Of a DNA stretch of 64,000 bases, positions 1 through 10,900 are shown one piece after another. A program made the translations under genes and the position numbers. Source of the stretch: Gemmatimonadota bacterium (GTDB taxonomy: Bacteria > Gemmatimonadota > Gemmatimonadetes > Gemmatimonadales > Gemmatimonadaceae). The stretch lies in assembly GCA_026387935.1 (NCBI GenBank), contig JAPLKU010000004.1, positions 26,227-90,226 on the forward strand, in the 5' to 3' direction. Position 1 is the first letter of the stretch. Every line of letters begins with the position of its first letter. Below the pieces are notes generated by a model. The model made no database searches. It saw only the letters and a list, made by a program, of their open reading frames with translations, and was not told the DNA's origin.

Positions 1-2
1 GC

Positions 3-2840
3 GATGTATCGCGCGCGCTGGCCTATGCGCACGAACGGGGAATCGTGCATCGCGACATCAAGCCCGACAACGTCCTGATCACCGGCGGCTCGGCGACGGT
101 CACGGATTTCGGCATCGCGAAGGCCATCAGCGCGTCGCGCACGCAGGGAAGCACTGAGATGCTCACGCAGGTGGGGACGAGCATTGGCACGCCGACGTAC
201 ATGTCGCCCGAGCAGGCGTCGGGCGATCCGGACACCGATCATCGCGCCGACATCTACTCGTTCGGCTGCATGGCGTACGAGTTGCTGGCGGGCCGGCCTC
301 CGTTCGTGGAGAGTGCGCCGCGCAAGCTGCTCGCGGCGCACATGGGCGAGAAACCGAAGCCGGTCACCGAGTTCCGGCCGGATACGCCGCATGCCCTCGC
401 CGACCTCGTGATGCGCTGCCTGGCGAAAGAGGCGGAAGACAGGCCGCAGCATGCGACTGATCTGGTGCGCGGGCTCGAGACGGTGACGAGTTCTGGTTCC
501 GGCAACGCCATGCCGGCCGTGTTGCTTGGCGGGCCGGGCATGTTCAAGAAGGCCCTGGCGATGTACGCCGGCGCGTTCGTGGCGGTGGCGATTCTCGCGA
601 AGGCCGCGATCGTTGGCATCGGTTTGCCCGATTGGGTATTCCCGGGCTCGCTGATCGTCATGGCGCTCGGGCTTCCCATGATCCTGTGGACCGGCTACGT
701 GCAACGCGTGGCGCGCCGTGCGATGACCATGACGCCGACGTATACGCCCAGCGGCAGTCCGTCGATGATGCAGGGCACGATTGCGACGATGGCGCTCAAG
801 GCCGCGCCGAGGATGAGCTGGTACCGCACCGCGCGCGGCGGGATGTACGTGTTCGGCGCGTTCGTTCTGCTCATCGCCGCGTTCATGGCCATGCGGCAGT
901 TCGGCATCGGGCCGTTCGGGTCGCTGATTGCGGCCGGCCAGCTCAGGGCGAAGGATCCGCTCATTATGACCGACTTCACGGTCTCGAGCGGCGACACGGC
1001 CCTCGGGCGCGTGGTGAGCTTTGCCGTGCGCACGGCGCTCGGCCAGTCGCAGGTGATCGCCGTGATGAACCAGAGCGCGGTGGCCGGAGCGCTCGCGAGA
1101 ATGGACCACTCACCGAAGGAGCGCGTAGATCTTCCGCTCGCGCAGGGCATCGCCACGCGCGAGGGCGTCAAGGCCATTGTGGATGGTGAAGTCACCGCGG
1201 TGGGCGGTGGGTACGTGCTCACGCTCCGCCTCCTCACCACCGATTCAGCCAAGGTCCTCGCGACGGTGCAGGCCAGCGGCAACGGACCGCAGGGGCTGAT
1301 AGAAGCGGCCGACAAGGTGGCGCGTGACTTACGGGCCAAAGCGGGTGAATCGTTGCGCATGGTCCAAGGCGCGATCCCGCTGGCCCGCGCGCGGACGGCG
1401 TCGCTCGAGGCGCTCAAGAAGTACAGCGAAGGCGCCACGGCAGTCGACGTCGAGTTGGACAACGCGAAGGCGATCCGCCTGCTGAAGGAGGCCGTGACGA
1501 TCGACACGGCATTCGCCGAGGCGTGGCGCAAGATGGGAATCGCTCAGAAAAATCATGGGCTGCCCCGCAGTGTGGTTGACTCTTCGCTGGCACACGCGTA
1601 CCTGTTACGCGGCCGCTTGCCGGAAGGAGAGCAGGCCTCGATCGCCGCGACGTATTTCAGCGACGGCCCGGGGCGGGACCGAGTCAAGGCGATCGCCGCG
1701 TACGAACGCGCCATCCAGTTGATGGATCTCCGCAACAACAACATGGCCAATGGATTGATGTCACGGCGGGAATTTGCCAGGGCGGAGTCGTTGTTTCGCG
1801 CCGATGTCCGTCGTGACTCCAGCTTCCAGATCGCTCACAACAACCTCGTCACCGTGCTCACCCTCGAGGGCAAGTTCGCCGAGGCGGATTCGATGATACG
1901 GGTGAGCCTGCGTCGATTTCCCAAGGCCTCGGTCCCTCGCCGGAAAGCCATCGCCCTGATGTACTTCCGAGGACAGGTGGACTCGGCCCGCCGGGCGGTG
2001 GACAGCTCACGGGCTGCGTCGCGCGGAGCCGACTTTTCAGAAGCGTTGCAGATGACCGGTTCCCTCGAATTGCTCGGCGGGCGGGTGGAAAAGTGGAAAC
2101 AGGTTCGGTCGCAGCTTCTTGGCGTGGATTCCTCGCTTGGCCGAAAACCTTCGTCGGCGAACGATGCGGCGGCCACTCTGGCATTGCTGACGCTGGTGCG
2201 CGGCAAGGCAGATCCGGCCGGACTGAAGGCGCTCGACGCCGCGCTTGCGAAGCAACCGTTGCGCACGATGCCCGATGGTGAGCGTCCTGACCTTTCAGTC
2301 GCCACCGCCTACGCGGTTGGCGGAAACCCCGAACGCGCACGTGCCGTCCTCGCCGACTTCGAGTCGTCGGTCCGGGACACGGCGCTCAAGCGATCGCTCC
2401 AGCCGGACTTGCACACGGCGCGCGGTTGGATCTCGCTCGCTGACCACAAGCCGCAGGACGCCATCGCCGAGTTCCGGAAAGGCGATGTGGCGCCCGACGG
2501 GCCAGCGAATTCGTGTTCGATCTGCCTGCCCATGCTGCTGGCCCGGGCATTCGACGCCGCCAACCAGCCGGATTCCGCAATCGCGGCGTACGAACGCTAC
2601 GTCTCGACACCGTCCAACGAGCGCCTTTTCGACTACCTCGACCCGAGTGTGCTTGCCCCAACCCACGAACGTCTCGGCCAGCTGTACGAGGCCAAGGGGC
2701 AGAACGACAAAGCCGCCGAGCACTACCGCGCGTTCATCGAGCTTTGGAAGAACGCAGATCCCGAGTTGCAGCCCCGCGTGACCGCGGCGAAGGAGCGGCT
2801 AAAGAAGTTGACGCCCGTCGAAAAACCCAAGCAAGACTGA
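3..2840 (+). CDS. Membrane Ser/Thr protein kinase with C-terminal TPR repeats (5' end missing)
   Basis: The window opens inside this gene, so the glycine loop and N-lobe are absent. The visible part starts just before the catalytic loop HRDIKPDN, followed by the Mg-binding DFGIAKA and the MSPEQ (APE-type) segment, which identify a Hanks-type kinase acting in the cytoplasm. After the kinase domain come hydrophobic stretches encoded around 540-705 and 840-905 that look like membrane helices. Next is a domain of unclear role (about 960-1340) and then a long helical region with TPR-like repeats to the end. This kinase-membrane-TPR layout is common in Gemmatimonadota and Acidobacteriota (family knowledge). 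Substrates cannot be read from sequence. It converges on the PepSY gene. Confidence 0.9.
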   Translation, partial: DVSRALAYAHERGIVHRDIKPDNVLITGGSATVTDFGIAKAISASRTQGSTEMLTQVGTSIGTPTYMSPEQASGDPDTDHRADIYSFGCMAYELLAGRPPFVESAPRKLLAAHMGEKPKPVTEFRPDTPHALADLVMRCLAKEAEDRPQHATDLVRGLETVTSSGSGNAMPAVLLGGPGMFKKALAMYAGAFVAVAILAKAAIVGIGLPDWVFPGSLIVMALGLPMILWTGYVQRVARRAMTMTPTYTPSGSPSMMQGTIATMALKAAPRMSWYRTARGGMYVFGAFVLLIAAFMAMRQFGIGPFGSLIAAGQLRAKDPLIMTDFTVSSGDTALGRVVSFAVRTALGQSQVIAVMNQSAVAGALARMDHSPKERVDLPLAQGIATREGVKAIVDGEVTAVGGGYVLTLRLLTTDSAKVLATVQASGNGPQGLIEAADKVARDLRAKAGESLRMVQGAIPLARARTASLEALKKYSEGATAVDVELDNAKAIRLLKEAVTIDTAFAEAWRKMGIAQKNHGLPRSVVDSSLAHAYLLRGRLPEGEQASIAATYFSDGPGRDRVKAIAAYERAIQLMDLRNNNMANGLMSRREFARAESLFRADVRRDSSFQIAHNNLVTVLTLEGKFAEADSMIRVSLRRFPKASVPRRKAIALMYFRGQVDSARRAVDSSRAASRGADFSEALQMTGSLELLGGRVEKWKQVRSQLLGVDSSLGRKPSSANDAAATLALLTLVRGKADPAGLKALDAALAKQPLRTMPDGERPDLSVATAYAVGGNPERARAVLADFESSVRDTALKRSLQPDLHTARGWISLADHKPQDAIAEFRKGDVAPDGPANSCSICLPMLLARAFDAANQPDSAIAAYERYVSTPSNERLFDYLDPSVLAPTHERLGQLYEAKGQNDKAAEHYRAFIELWKNADPELQPRVTAAKERLKKLTPVEKPKQD

Positions 2841-2860
2841 TCGCTGGTCCTGATCGGAAT

Positions 2861-2896
2861 AAAAAACGGGGCCGCGGCTGATTCGCCGCGGCCCCG
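2861..2896 (-). terminator. Intrinsic terminator between convergent kinase and PepSY genes
   Basis: A 12-bp GC-rich stem (2867-2878 with 2885-2896) has a 6-nt loop. On the minus strand it is followed by six U residues (2866-2861), so it is a textbook terminator for the PepSY gene, whose stop lies 22 nt before it. In the plus direction the stem could also stop kinase transcripts, but the tract after it is only weakly U-rich. Confidence 0.85.
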
Positions 2897-2918
2897 CGCT
2901 TCATTAAGAGAGTACGCG

Positions 2919-3368
2919 TTACGGCTTCTTGACCGGCGCGGGAACCTTCTTGGCTTCCTTCTTCCCTTCGGCCGCCTCTTCCTTCGCGGACGTCGGGTCT
3001 TCGTGGACCGACTTCAGGATCTTGCCGGTCATCGCGTCCACATGCACTTCCTCGACGCCCTTCTTCCCCGCGATCTTGATGTCGTAGGAATAGATGAAAG
3101 CGCCGTCTTCCTCTTCCAGTTCCACGCCTTCGATCTTTCCGCCTGGAACACTGGCCAGCGCGATGGCGGCAGCGGCGGCCTCAGCGACCTTCGCCTTGGC
3201 GGCGAGCTTGGCGGGGACTTCCTTTTTATAGGATGCGGCGGCGGCCGGGGCCTTGGTGGCCTCCTTCGTGGCAGCCGGCGCCTGAGCCTTCGTGGCAGCC
3301 GCAGGTGCCTGCGCACCAGCAACGCTCGCGGCAACAACCACTGCACCGAGCAATGACTTGAGTTGCAT
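2919..3368 (-). CDS. Exported PepSY-domain protein
   Basis: This 149-residue protein has a signal peptide (MQLKSLLGAVVVAASVAGAQA), an Ala/Lys/Pro-rich linker, and one PepSY domain at about residues 48-118. The domain shows the usual two halves: a helix rich in Ala and Lys, then strands around FIYSYDIKI and EEVHVDAMTGKIL. The tail is again Lys/Ala/Pro-rich. PepSY domains are thought to bind or inhibit in the periplasm, and small PepSY proteins are often coded beside OmpR-type two-component systems (family knowledge). That is the arrangement here, with the regulator gene divergent 123 bp away. A role as a periplasmic target or modulator of the neighbouring sensor is an inference. Confidence 0.85.
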   Translation of the reverse strand: MQLKSLLGAVVVAASVAGAQAPAAATKAQAPAATKEATKAPAAAASYKKEVPAKLAAKAKVAEAAAAAIALASVPGGKIEGVELEEEDGAFIYSYDIKIAGKKGVEEVHVDAMTGKILKSVHEDPTSAKEEAAEGKKEAKKVPAPVKKP

Positions 3369-3491
3369 ATCAACCTCTGGTTCGAATGATTGACGCGCTG
3401 CACAGGGGTGCGGCGCTAGGCATGCAAGATAGGCCGGCCGGCTGACAGGACGATGACAACGGCGCCTCGCGGCAGGAACTAGATTCGGCGC

Positions 3492-4160
3492 ATGAGGCTG
3501 CTGCTCGTCGAAGACGACCGCGAAATCGGCGCGACCCTGGAATCGGGGCTGCAGGAACAGGGCATCCGCGTCGAGCGTGCTGAGTCATATAAGGAAGGCC
3601 GCACCCGGGCGCTCGGCGCCCCGTTCGACCTGATCATCCTCGATGTGATGCTGCCCGGTGGCTCCGGATTCGATCTCTGCGGTGAACTGCGCACGCGCGG
3701 CGTGGCAACGCCGATTCTGATGCTCACGGCGCGAGACGCGGTAGCCGACCGTGTCACCGGACTCGAGCGCGGCGCCGATGACTATCTGACCAAGCCGTTT
3801 GCTTTCGCCGAACTGCTCGCCCGCGTTCGCGCGCTCGCTCGGCGACCGCCCGCGATTGAGTCAGAGCAGGTGCGCATCGCCGACCTCGAGGTCCACATGG
3901 CCAGCCGGCGCGTCACCCGCAGCGGACACGCGATAGAACTCACGGCGAAAGAATTCGCGCTGCTCGAGTGTTTCATTCGCCACGTGGGCCGTGTGGTTGA
4001 CCGTGCGACCATCACCGCGCACGTCTGGGATGACAACCACGATCCCTTTACGAACGTGCTCGAAGTTCTCGTGCGCCGGCTCCGCAGAAAAATCGACGAC
4101 GGCTACGCTTCGCCTCTGATTCACACCGTGCGTGGCGCGGGATACCGGTTCGGCGAATGA
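3492..4160 (+). CDS. OmpR/PhoB-family response regulator
   Basis: The 222-residue protein has an N-terminal receiver domain with the acidic pair D8/D9, phospho-acceptor D51 (LIILDVMLPG), T79 and K101 (KPF). A C-terminal winged-helix DNA-binding domain follows (about 125-220, ending RGAGYRFGE). It is a complete OmpR-type transcription factor. Its last four bases overlap the start of the sensor kinase (ATGA), so the two are translationally coupled. The RND efflux genes follow on the same strand, which suggests this pair controls the pump. No good Shine-Dalgarno lies close to the chosen ATG, but it gives the standard receiver N-terminus. Confidence 0.95.
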   Translation: MRLLLVEDDREIGATLESGLQEQGIRVERAESYKEGRTRALGAPFDLIILDVMLPGGSGFDLCGELRTRGVATPILMLTARDAVADRVTGLERGADDYLTKPFAFAELLARVRALARRPPAIESEQVRIADLEVHMASRRVTRSGHAIELTAKEFALLECFIRHVGRVVDRATITAHVWDDNHDPFTNVLEVLVRRLRRKIDDGYASPLIHTVRGAGYRFGE

Positions 4161-5500
4161 ATCCGATTCGCACCACCAGCGTGGTCCGGCCGCTCGCCGC
4201 GTTACGTTTTCGCCTCACCCTCTGGTACGCGGCCACGCTCTTTGGGATTCTGCTCTTGCTCGGCGGCGGTCTGTTCGTCACGGTACGCAATCAGTTTGCC
4301 GAACAGCTCGACAAGTCACTCGCGCAGGCGACAACGGAGATTGAGCGCGCCGCGCGCATTCGTGAAATGGAAACCGCTTCGGCGCGCGGGCAGGTGGTGG
4401 ATGCCGTCGAAGAACTACGCATCCCTGATCGCACACTCTATCTGCTCGACGATCATGGCGCTGCCGTTATTCCGAAACAGGTGCCTGCGTGGATTGCCGA
4501 TGCCGCACTGCGCGCGCTGAAATCCGGCGAGGTCAATGAAGATCACCAGCTCGACGACGAACATGCACTTCGCATTCGCGCCGCACGTATCCAACTCGCG
4601 AGTGGCGCGACCATGGTCGCCGTTGCCGTCGCCGACAAAGTGGAACTCGAAGACCGCTTTGCCTCGCTGATCGCCGCGTTCGGCTCGGCGGCTGCACTGG
4701 CGCTGCTGCTCGTCTCTGCCGGCGGCTGGTTTCTGGTGCGAAAGGCCACGGAGCCAGCCGAAGCATCGATGGAACAGATGCGCCGCTTCATGGGTGATGC
4801 GGCGCACGAACTGCGCACACCGCTCACCGTGTTGCGCACCCACGCCGAGGTGGCGTTGCAGCAGCCGCGCGATGTGGCGCGGTACACAGAAGTGCTCCGC
4901 GCGATTGACACGGAATCACTGCGCCTTGGAAGAATTGTGGACGACTTGTTGACGCTCGCCCGCGCAGATGCCGGAGAGCGTGCGGTCGAACATCAGCGCC
5001 TCTCACTCGATGATATCGCCCTCGACGCCGCCGAGACCGCACGCACGATGGCCGGCCAGCGTGGCGTCGAGATCCAGATAGAGGAATTCGAAGAAGCGCG
5101 CGTGGACGGCGACCCGGCGCTGCTGCGCCAACTGGTGATGATCCTGCTCGACAATGCGGTGAAGTACACTCCCAAGGGTGGCACGGTGCGGCTCAAGGTG
5201 GGGTCGGCAGATGGAGCAGCCGTGCTCGACGTGGCCGACACGGGCGTTGGGATTGAGGCACCGGATCTGCCGCACGTGTTTGAACGGTTCTTTCGCGGCG
5301 ATCCAGCGCGTGCCAAGGGAGGCGCGAGCGCGGAAGCCGTTACTGGCGCCGGTCTTGGTCTGGCCATCGCCAAGTGGATTGCCGATGCGCACCGCGCCGT
5401 CATCTCCGCCGAATCTGTGCCTGGCGCGGGTTCGCGGTTTACCGTGCGGTTTACTCCTGCGACAAGCGCGCCACCGAGGAGCTCCCTGTCATCCTCCTGA
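4157..5500 (+). CDS. Sensor histidine kinase
   Basis: A 447-residue inner-membrane kinase. It has a first membrane helix at about 20-43, a periplasmic domain of about 125 residues and a second helix at about 170-192. The DHp box (AAHELRTPLTVL) carries phospho-acceptor H217, followed by the ATP-binding domain with N box LLDNAVKYT, G1 DTGVGIEAPDL and G2 GAGLGLAI. Only about 20 residues separate the second membrane helix from the H box, so a full HAMP linker does not fit; some members of this family lack HAMP. It is coupled to the upstream regulator by ATGA overlap. The stimulus is unknown. Metal or drug stress is a guess from the efflux genes that follow. Confidence 0.95.
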   Translation: MNPIRTTSVVRPLAALRFRLTLWYAATLFGILLLLGGGLFVTVRNQFAEQLDKSLAQATTEIERAARIREMETASARGQVVDAVEELRIPDRTLYLLDDHGAAVIPKQVPAWIADAALRALKSGEVNEDHQLDDEHALRIRAARIQLASGATMVAVAVADKVELEDRFASLIAAFGSAAALALLLVSAGGWFLVRKATEPAEASMEQMRRFMGDAAHELRTPLTVLRTHAEVALQQPRDVARYTEVLRAIDTESLRLGRIVDDLLTLARADAGERAVEHQRLSLDDIALDAAETARTMAGQRGVEIQIEEFEEARVDGDPALLRQLVMILLDNAVKYTPKGGTVRLKVGSADGAAVLDVADTGVGIEAPDLPHVFERFFRGDPARAKGGASAEAVTGAGLGLAIAKWIADAHRAVISAESVPGAGSRFTVRFTPATSAPPRSSLSSS

Positions 5501-5504
5501 CAGG
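5485..5504 (+). terminator. Small hairpin over the kinase stop codon, possible weak terminator or attenuator
   Basis: A perfect 7-bp inverted repeat (5485-5491 with 5498-5504, 6-nt loop) includes the sensor-kinase stop codon. No U-tract follows. A second 5-bp hairpin (5520-5532) lies before the channel gene. They could lower expression of the pump genes relative to the regulators, but this is weak evidence. Confidence 0.3.
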
Positions 5505-5559
5505 TACGGACGCTAAAATCGCCCGTAGGGCGAAATCCGTCGTCCGGCTGGTCTTTTGC

Positions 5560-6780
5560 ATGGAGCCGATGCGCGCGACTCGTCTGATCCTCACGGTTCT
5601 TGTGGCCGCGCCGTCGCTGCTGGCCCAACCACAACGATTGACCCGGGCCGCCGCGATCGACGCTGCGGTTTCGCGCGGCGCGCGCCTCGCGTTTGCTGCC
5701 GCGGACACCAACGTCGCCCGCGCACTGGGACTTTCGGCGCGGGCATTTCCGAACCCAACGTTTGGCGCGGCCTACTCGAAGGACACCCCGCAGTACCATC
5801 TCACGGTTGACCTGCCGGTGGATTATCCCTGGCTGCGCGACACGCGCGTCAAAGTCGCGACCGCTACGCAGCAGGCGAGCCGGTACCGCTTCCGGTTCGA
5901 ACGTGCCGCCGCCGCACTCGATGCGGATACGCTCTATACACACGCACAGGCGCAACTTGCGCACCTGCAGCTCTCGCGCCGCAATGCGCTCGACGCCGAT
6001 TCGCTGCGCCGAATTGCCGTCGCGCGGCGCGATGCCGGCGACGCGAGCGATCTCGATGTTGAACTCGCGGCGCTTGTTGCCGGCGAACAACGGAATGCAG
6101 CGGCCAACGATTCTCTCGCGTACCTCGATGTTGTGCTTTCGCTCCAAACGGTGATGGGGTTGCCGGCTGATTCGGCGCGTTTGGTGATTGCCGACTCACT
6201 CGGGGTTCCGGCGGCTTCAGACGCGCGTGCCACGATGGGGACTCCCCTCACTGTGGCGGCCGCGCAGGCGGGTCTCGAAGCTGCCGAGTTGCTCACGAAA
6301 CTCGAGCGACGCAATCGCTGGGCGCCACCGAACATCATGGCAGGATTTGACACCCGCGATCCGGGCGGCACAGGCAATAAGCTGCTCCCGACATTCGGAT
6401 TGTCTCTGCCGATTCCGTTGCTCGACGGCAACCGTGGACCGATCGCACTGGCCGACGCTGAGCGCGACCGGGCGCAGGCGGAGCTCGCCCTCTCACGATC
6501 AGGGTCGCAGGCGGCCATTGCGCGCGCTTCGCGCGAACGCGAATCGGCGCTCGCCCGTGTACAGCGCGGCGGTCAGCTGGTGGCGAGCGCAAACCGGGTC
6601 GCGGCAATGTCGCTCACCGCGTTCCGCGAAGGGGCGGCGACGCTCGCCAGTGTGCTCGAAGCACAGCGCACCGCACGTGACGTGCTCGGCAACTATGTAG
6701 ACGACCTCGCGCGCGCCTGGATTTCCATTGCGACGACGCGAGTGCTTACCCTCACGGTCACACCGGACGGCCTGCAATGA
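5560..6780 (+). CDS. TolC/CzcC-family outer-membrane efflux channel
   Basis: An outer-membrane factor of about 406 residues, slightly short but within range for CzcC-like members. It has a signal peptide ending near SLLAQ, then two long alpha-helical repeats rich in Ala, Arg and Asp, typical of the TolC coiled-coil tunnel. It should form the exit duct of the tripartite pump coded by the next two genes. The start is taken at 5560; an ATG at 5569 with GGAG just upstream would remove three residues and leave the same signal peptide. The gene overlaps the adaptor gene by four bases (ATGA). Confidence 0.85.
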   Translation: MEPMRATRLILTVLVAAPSLLAQPQRLTRAAAIDAAVSRGARLAFAAADTNVARALGLSARAFPNPTFGAAYSKDTPQYHLTVDLPVDYPWLRDTRVKVATATQQASRYRFRFERAAAALDADTLYTHAQAQLAHLQLSRRNALDADSLRRIAVARRDAGDASDLDVELAALVAGEQRNAAANDSLAYLDVVLSLQTVMGLPADSARLVIADSLGVPAASDARATMGTPLTVAAAQAGLEAAELLTKLERRNRWAPPNIMAGFDTRDPGGTGNKLLPTFGLSLPIPLLDGNRGPIALADAERDRAQAELALSRSGSQAAIARASRERESALARVQRGGQLVASANRVAAMSLTAFREGAATLASVLEAQRTARDVLGNYVDDLARAWISIATTRVLTLTVTPDGLQ

Positions 6781-7931
6781 ACTGGATGACTTCGCGCGCA
6801 CTGCACCCAATCGCGGTCGTGCTGCTTGGCGCATTTGCGGCGTGCAAAGCGGCGGCGCCGGACGAAGGCCCCGCGGTGCCGCACGTGACGGCGACCACGG
6901 GTGTTGCCGCGTCGGGACCGTTTCGTGAAACGATCACGATGATCGGTTCCGTTGTCCCGCGTTCGGGTTCGGTGGCGCTCCTGAGCGCACCGGCGCCTAC
7001 GCGTGTGGCCAACGTGCTCACCGTTGTGGGCCAGGCCGTGAAGAAGGGCGCTCCACTCGTGGAATTCGAGCGAGCGCCATTCGAAGCCCGTGCCGCCAGT
7101 GCCGATGCCGCCGTCCAGGCCGCCGAGTCGGCACACACCCGTGCACAGCGGCTTGTCGCGCAGGGCATTGCCGCACGAAAGGATGAAGAGCAGGCCGCCG
7201 CAGATCTCGCCCGCGCCAAAGCCGACGCCGTTGCCGCGCGACGCGAAGCCCAACTCGCGCGCCTCGAATCGCCGATTGACGGCGTCGTCACGAAAATGAA
7301 TGCCGTGCTCGGCGCGTCGGTCGACGCGAGTCAGCCGCTGATTGAAGTGGCCGATCCGCGGGCGCTCGATTTGCTCTTTCTCGTGAGCCCAGAAGACGCC
7401 GCGCGCATCCACGCCGGTGCCCCGGTGACGGTCTCCGTTGGGCAAAACTCGGATGCTGCGGTGATTGGCAAGACCGTTGTGCGCGAAGTTAGCGGCGCCG
7501 TGGATCCTGATTCCCGGGCCGTCTCCGTGCGCGCACGCGGTAGCGATCTGAAGCGCGCGTTGCGGATTGGTGAGAACGTGACGGCCGAAGTCACCGTAGC
7601 GGAGTTTCCGAAGGCCGTGATGGTGCTGATCAAGGCGCTCGTGCCGGATGGGGAAGGGTTCAAGGTGTTTGTCGTTGATGAAGAGGGCGTTTCCCATCAG
7701 ACGCCCGTCAAAGTCGGTGGTCGCACCGCGACGTCGGTTCGGATCGCGGAAGGACTCAAGGCCGGGCAGATCGTCGTCGTCGAAGGGGCCTTCGGCATGA
7801 CCGACGGTGGCAAGATCAACGGCATCTCCGACGACGAAGACGACGCGGGCGGCGATCCTGCGCCGGCTGCAAAGGCGACAACGCCGAAGGGTGACAGCGC
7901 CAAGAAGCCTGACGCCGCGAAGAAGCCGTGA
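6777..7931 (+). CDS. RND efflux periplasmic adaptor (membrane-fusion lipoprotein)
   Basis: A 384-residue HlyD/MFP-family adaptor. The N-terminus ends in a lipobox-like FAAC with acylation at C23, so it is probably a lipoprotein. A lipoyl-like half (about VANVLTVVGQAVKKGAPLVEFE), an alpha-helical hairpin (about 95-150), the second lipoyl half (LESPIDGVV) and beta-barrel/membrane-proximal domains follow. The last 35 residues are a run of acidic then Lys/Ala/Pro residues, which is unusual for the family and probably disordered. Overlaps of four bases with both the channel gene and the pump gene show that all three are one operon. Confidence 0.93.
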   Translation: MNWMTSRALHPIAVVLLGAFAACKAAAPDEGPAVPHVTATTGVAASGPFRETITMIGSVVPRSGSVALLSAPAPTRVANVLTVVGQAVKKGAPLVEFERAPFEARAASADAAVQAAESAHTRAQRLVAQGIAARKDEEQAAADLARAKADAVAARREAQLARLESPIDGVVTKMNAVLGASVDASQPLIEVADPRALDLLFLVSPEDAARIHAGAPVTVSVGQNSDAAVIGKTVVREVSGAVDPDSRAVSVRARGSDLKRALRIGENVTAEVTVAEFPKAVMVLIKALVPDGEGFKVFVVDEEGVSHQTPVKVGGRTATSVRIAEGLKAGQIVVVEGAFGMTDGGKINGISDDEDDAGGDPAPAAKATTPKGDSAKKPDAAKKP

Positions 7932-10900
7932 GCGAAGCCGTGAAGTCCCGCAGGTCGCTGTTTGGGCTCCTCGCGGAGCAGCGGAGGTTCGTCTACCTCG
8001 CGGTCGCGCTGCTCTCCGCCGCCGGCATCTGGGCAGCGTTCTCGCTGCCATCGGCGATCTATCCCGAGCTGGCGTTCTATCGCGTCACGATTGTCGCTGA
8101 AGGATCATCGCTCGGCGCGCGGCAACAACTGTTCGGTATCACGCGCACGCTCGAGGAAGCGGTCAGTATCGTGCCCGGCGTCGTTCGCGTGTCGTCGAAA
8201 TCCATTCGCGGCGCCAGCGAGATCAACGTGATGTTCTCGCCGAGCACCGACATGGTGGACGCCCTGCAGCAGGTGCGCGCCCGCGTGACGCAGGCTCAAG
8301 CCGATCTCCCAGCCGGAATGGATATCGTCACTGAGCGCCAGGTGCCGTCGCTCTTCCCGATCCTGTCGTACAACCTCGAGGGTGGCGATCCGGCCGCCCT
8401 GTTCGACATTGCCCGCTATCAGGTGAAGCCGGTGTTCTCACGCGTTCCCGGCGTGGGCCGCGTGGAAGTGCTTGGCAACGACATGCGGGAGATTGAAGTC
8501 GTTGCCGATCCGGCTCGTCTCGCCGCGCAGGGCATGACCTACGCTGATCTCGCTGAGGCCATCACCAAGGCCACGTCGGTAAAGGTGGTGGGCCGTATGC
8601 CGGCCAACTACAAGCAGTACCTGATTGTGAGCGCCACCGAGGCGCATTCCATAGAAGACATCGGCAACGTCGTGATCGGTCACGGGTTGCGCGTGCGTGA
8701 CATTGCAAAGGTCTATGCGGGCACTGAGGACCACCTGCGCATCATTGCGGGTGACGGCAAACCGGTGGCGCAGCTGAACATCACGCGTCGCGTCGGCGGG
8801 AATACGCTCGAAGTGGCAGACAGCATCGCAGCGCTCGCGCGCTTCCTCAAGCCAACGTTGCCGCCTGGCGTTCACTTGAAGCCGGTGTACGATCAAGCCT
8901 CGCTCGTACGCGAAGCCGTGAAGTCGGTGCGCGATGCGATGCTCATCGGCGCCGTGCTGGCGATCATCGTCTTGCTGCTTTTCCTGCGCCACGCCCGCAT
9001 CACCGCGATCAGCGCATCCGCAATTCCGCTGACGATGGTGATCACGATTTACGTGATGTCGGTGACGGGGCAGACGTTCAACCTGATGACGCTTGGCGCG
9101 ATGGCCATCGCCATTGGCCTGGTGATTGATGACGCCGTGGTGATCACCGAAAACATCGTTCGCCATCTGCACCTGAACGCCGATCGGCGCGCGGCCATTC
9201 GTGACGCGGTTCAGGAGCTTATCTGGCCGGTGACCACGTCCACCATCACGACGGTAGTGGTATTTCTGCCGCTCGGTCTCCTCGAGGGCGTCGTCGGCCA
9301 GTTCTTCCACGCACTTTCGATCACGCTGACAATCGCCGTCCTGGTGTCGCTGGTGCTAGCACTCACAATTATTCCGCTGCTGTCTGAACAGTTCCTCACC
9401 GCCGCCGACGCAGAGCAAACTGAGGGCACGGCGCCCGCGCCCACCGGTGCGCTCGCCGGCCTCGGCCGGATGATCGATTCGCTCTCGGATTTCTATGAGC
9501 GCTCGCTTGGTGGCGTGCTGCACCAGGCGCGCCTGATGATTGTGGCCGGCGTGGTGCTCGTAGCGGGCGGCTGGTTCGCGTATCGAAGCGTCGAAACCGG
9601 CTTCATGCCGGAAATGGACGAGGGCGCATTTGTCCTCGACTACTGGAGCCCCGGCGGCAGTTCGCTCGTGGAAACCGACCGGATGCTGAAGATCGTGGAC
9701 GGCTTTCTCGCCACGACGCCTGAAGTAATCGGCACCTCGCGGCGAACCGGCGCCGAACTCGGATTGTTCGCCACCGAACAGAATCGTGGTGACTACGTCG
9801 TGCGTCTCGCGCCCGGGAACAAGCGCAAGCGCGAGATTGCCGAAGTGATGGAGGACGTTCGAAGCCGGATCGAGCGTGACCTCCCACGACTCCGGGTGGA
9901 GTTTCTGCAGATCCTTTCGGACGTGATTAATGATGTCGCCGGTAATGCGCATCCGGTGGAAGTGAAGCTGTTCGGTGCGGACCTCGTCGCGCTCGAGGCG
10001 TATGGCACGCAACTTGACTCAGCGATGACGAAGATTGCCGGTATTGAGGACCTCTACAGCGGCGTGAGTGAGCCAACAGCCGAAATCGCGATGACGATCA
10101 ACGCGGCTGAGGCCAATCGCGCGGGACTGACGCCCGCCGCGGTGAGCGATGCCGTCGGCGGCGCGCTGCTTGGTGTGGAAGCTGGGGAGGTTCGCCTCGA
10201 CGACCGCTCCGTTGGTGTGCGCGTGCGGGCGCCGGACTCCGTGCGATTCAATCCGGCCCTGCTGGCCTCGCTTCCATTGGTCGGTCGCGAGCACGGCGGT
10301 CCGGTGCCGCTCGGATCGCTCGCCCACTTCACCTCGATGGATGCACGCGCCGAGTTGCTGCGCGAAAACCAGCAACAGATGATCATGATGACGGCCGAAC
10401 TCGGCAAGCGCGACCTTGGGTCGGTGATGGTGGAGATCAAGGATGTATTGAAGAAACATCCTGCGCCCGCCGGCATTCGCCTCGAGCTCGGCGGGCAGTA
10501 CGCCGGGCAGCAGACGGCGTTTCGCGCGCTGCTGCTCGTGCTGGCGCTGGCGGCTGCGAGCGTTGTGGCGGTGATGGTGATTCAGTTCCAGTCGTTCGTG
10601 GAGCCCTTTGTCGTGCTGCTCGCCGCGCCGCTGTCGTTCGTTGGGGCGCTCGTGCTGTTGCTCGCGACCGGGACGGCACTGAACGTGTCATCGTTCATGG
10701 GCCTGATTCTGCTCGTCGGCTTGATTGTCAAAAACGGAATTATCCTGCTCGACTTTACGCGCCTGCGGATGCGCGATGGCCTCGCGCTCGAGCCGGCCAT
10801 TCGGGAGGCGGCGCGCATTCGGTTACGGCCCATCCTGATGACGACGCTCTGCACGCTTTTTGGTTTGCTGCCACTCGCGCTCGGCCTCGGCGCCGGGAGT

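Noticed and set aside
4993..6147. 384-codon minus-strand frame across the sensor-channel junction
   Set aside because: It spans two well-supported plus-strand genes, has Arg-rich composition and no recognisable domain; it is a GC-driven shadow frame.
6693..8051. 452-codon minus-strand frame across adaptor and pump genes
   Set aside because: It is entirely opposite well-supported genes, with no ribosome site and no family resemblance.
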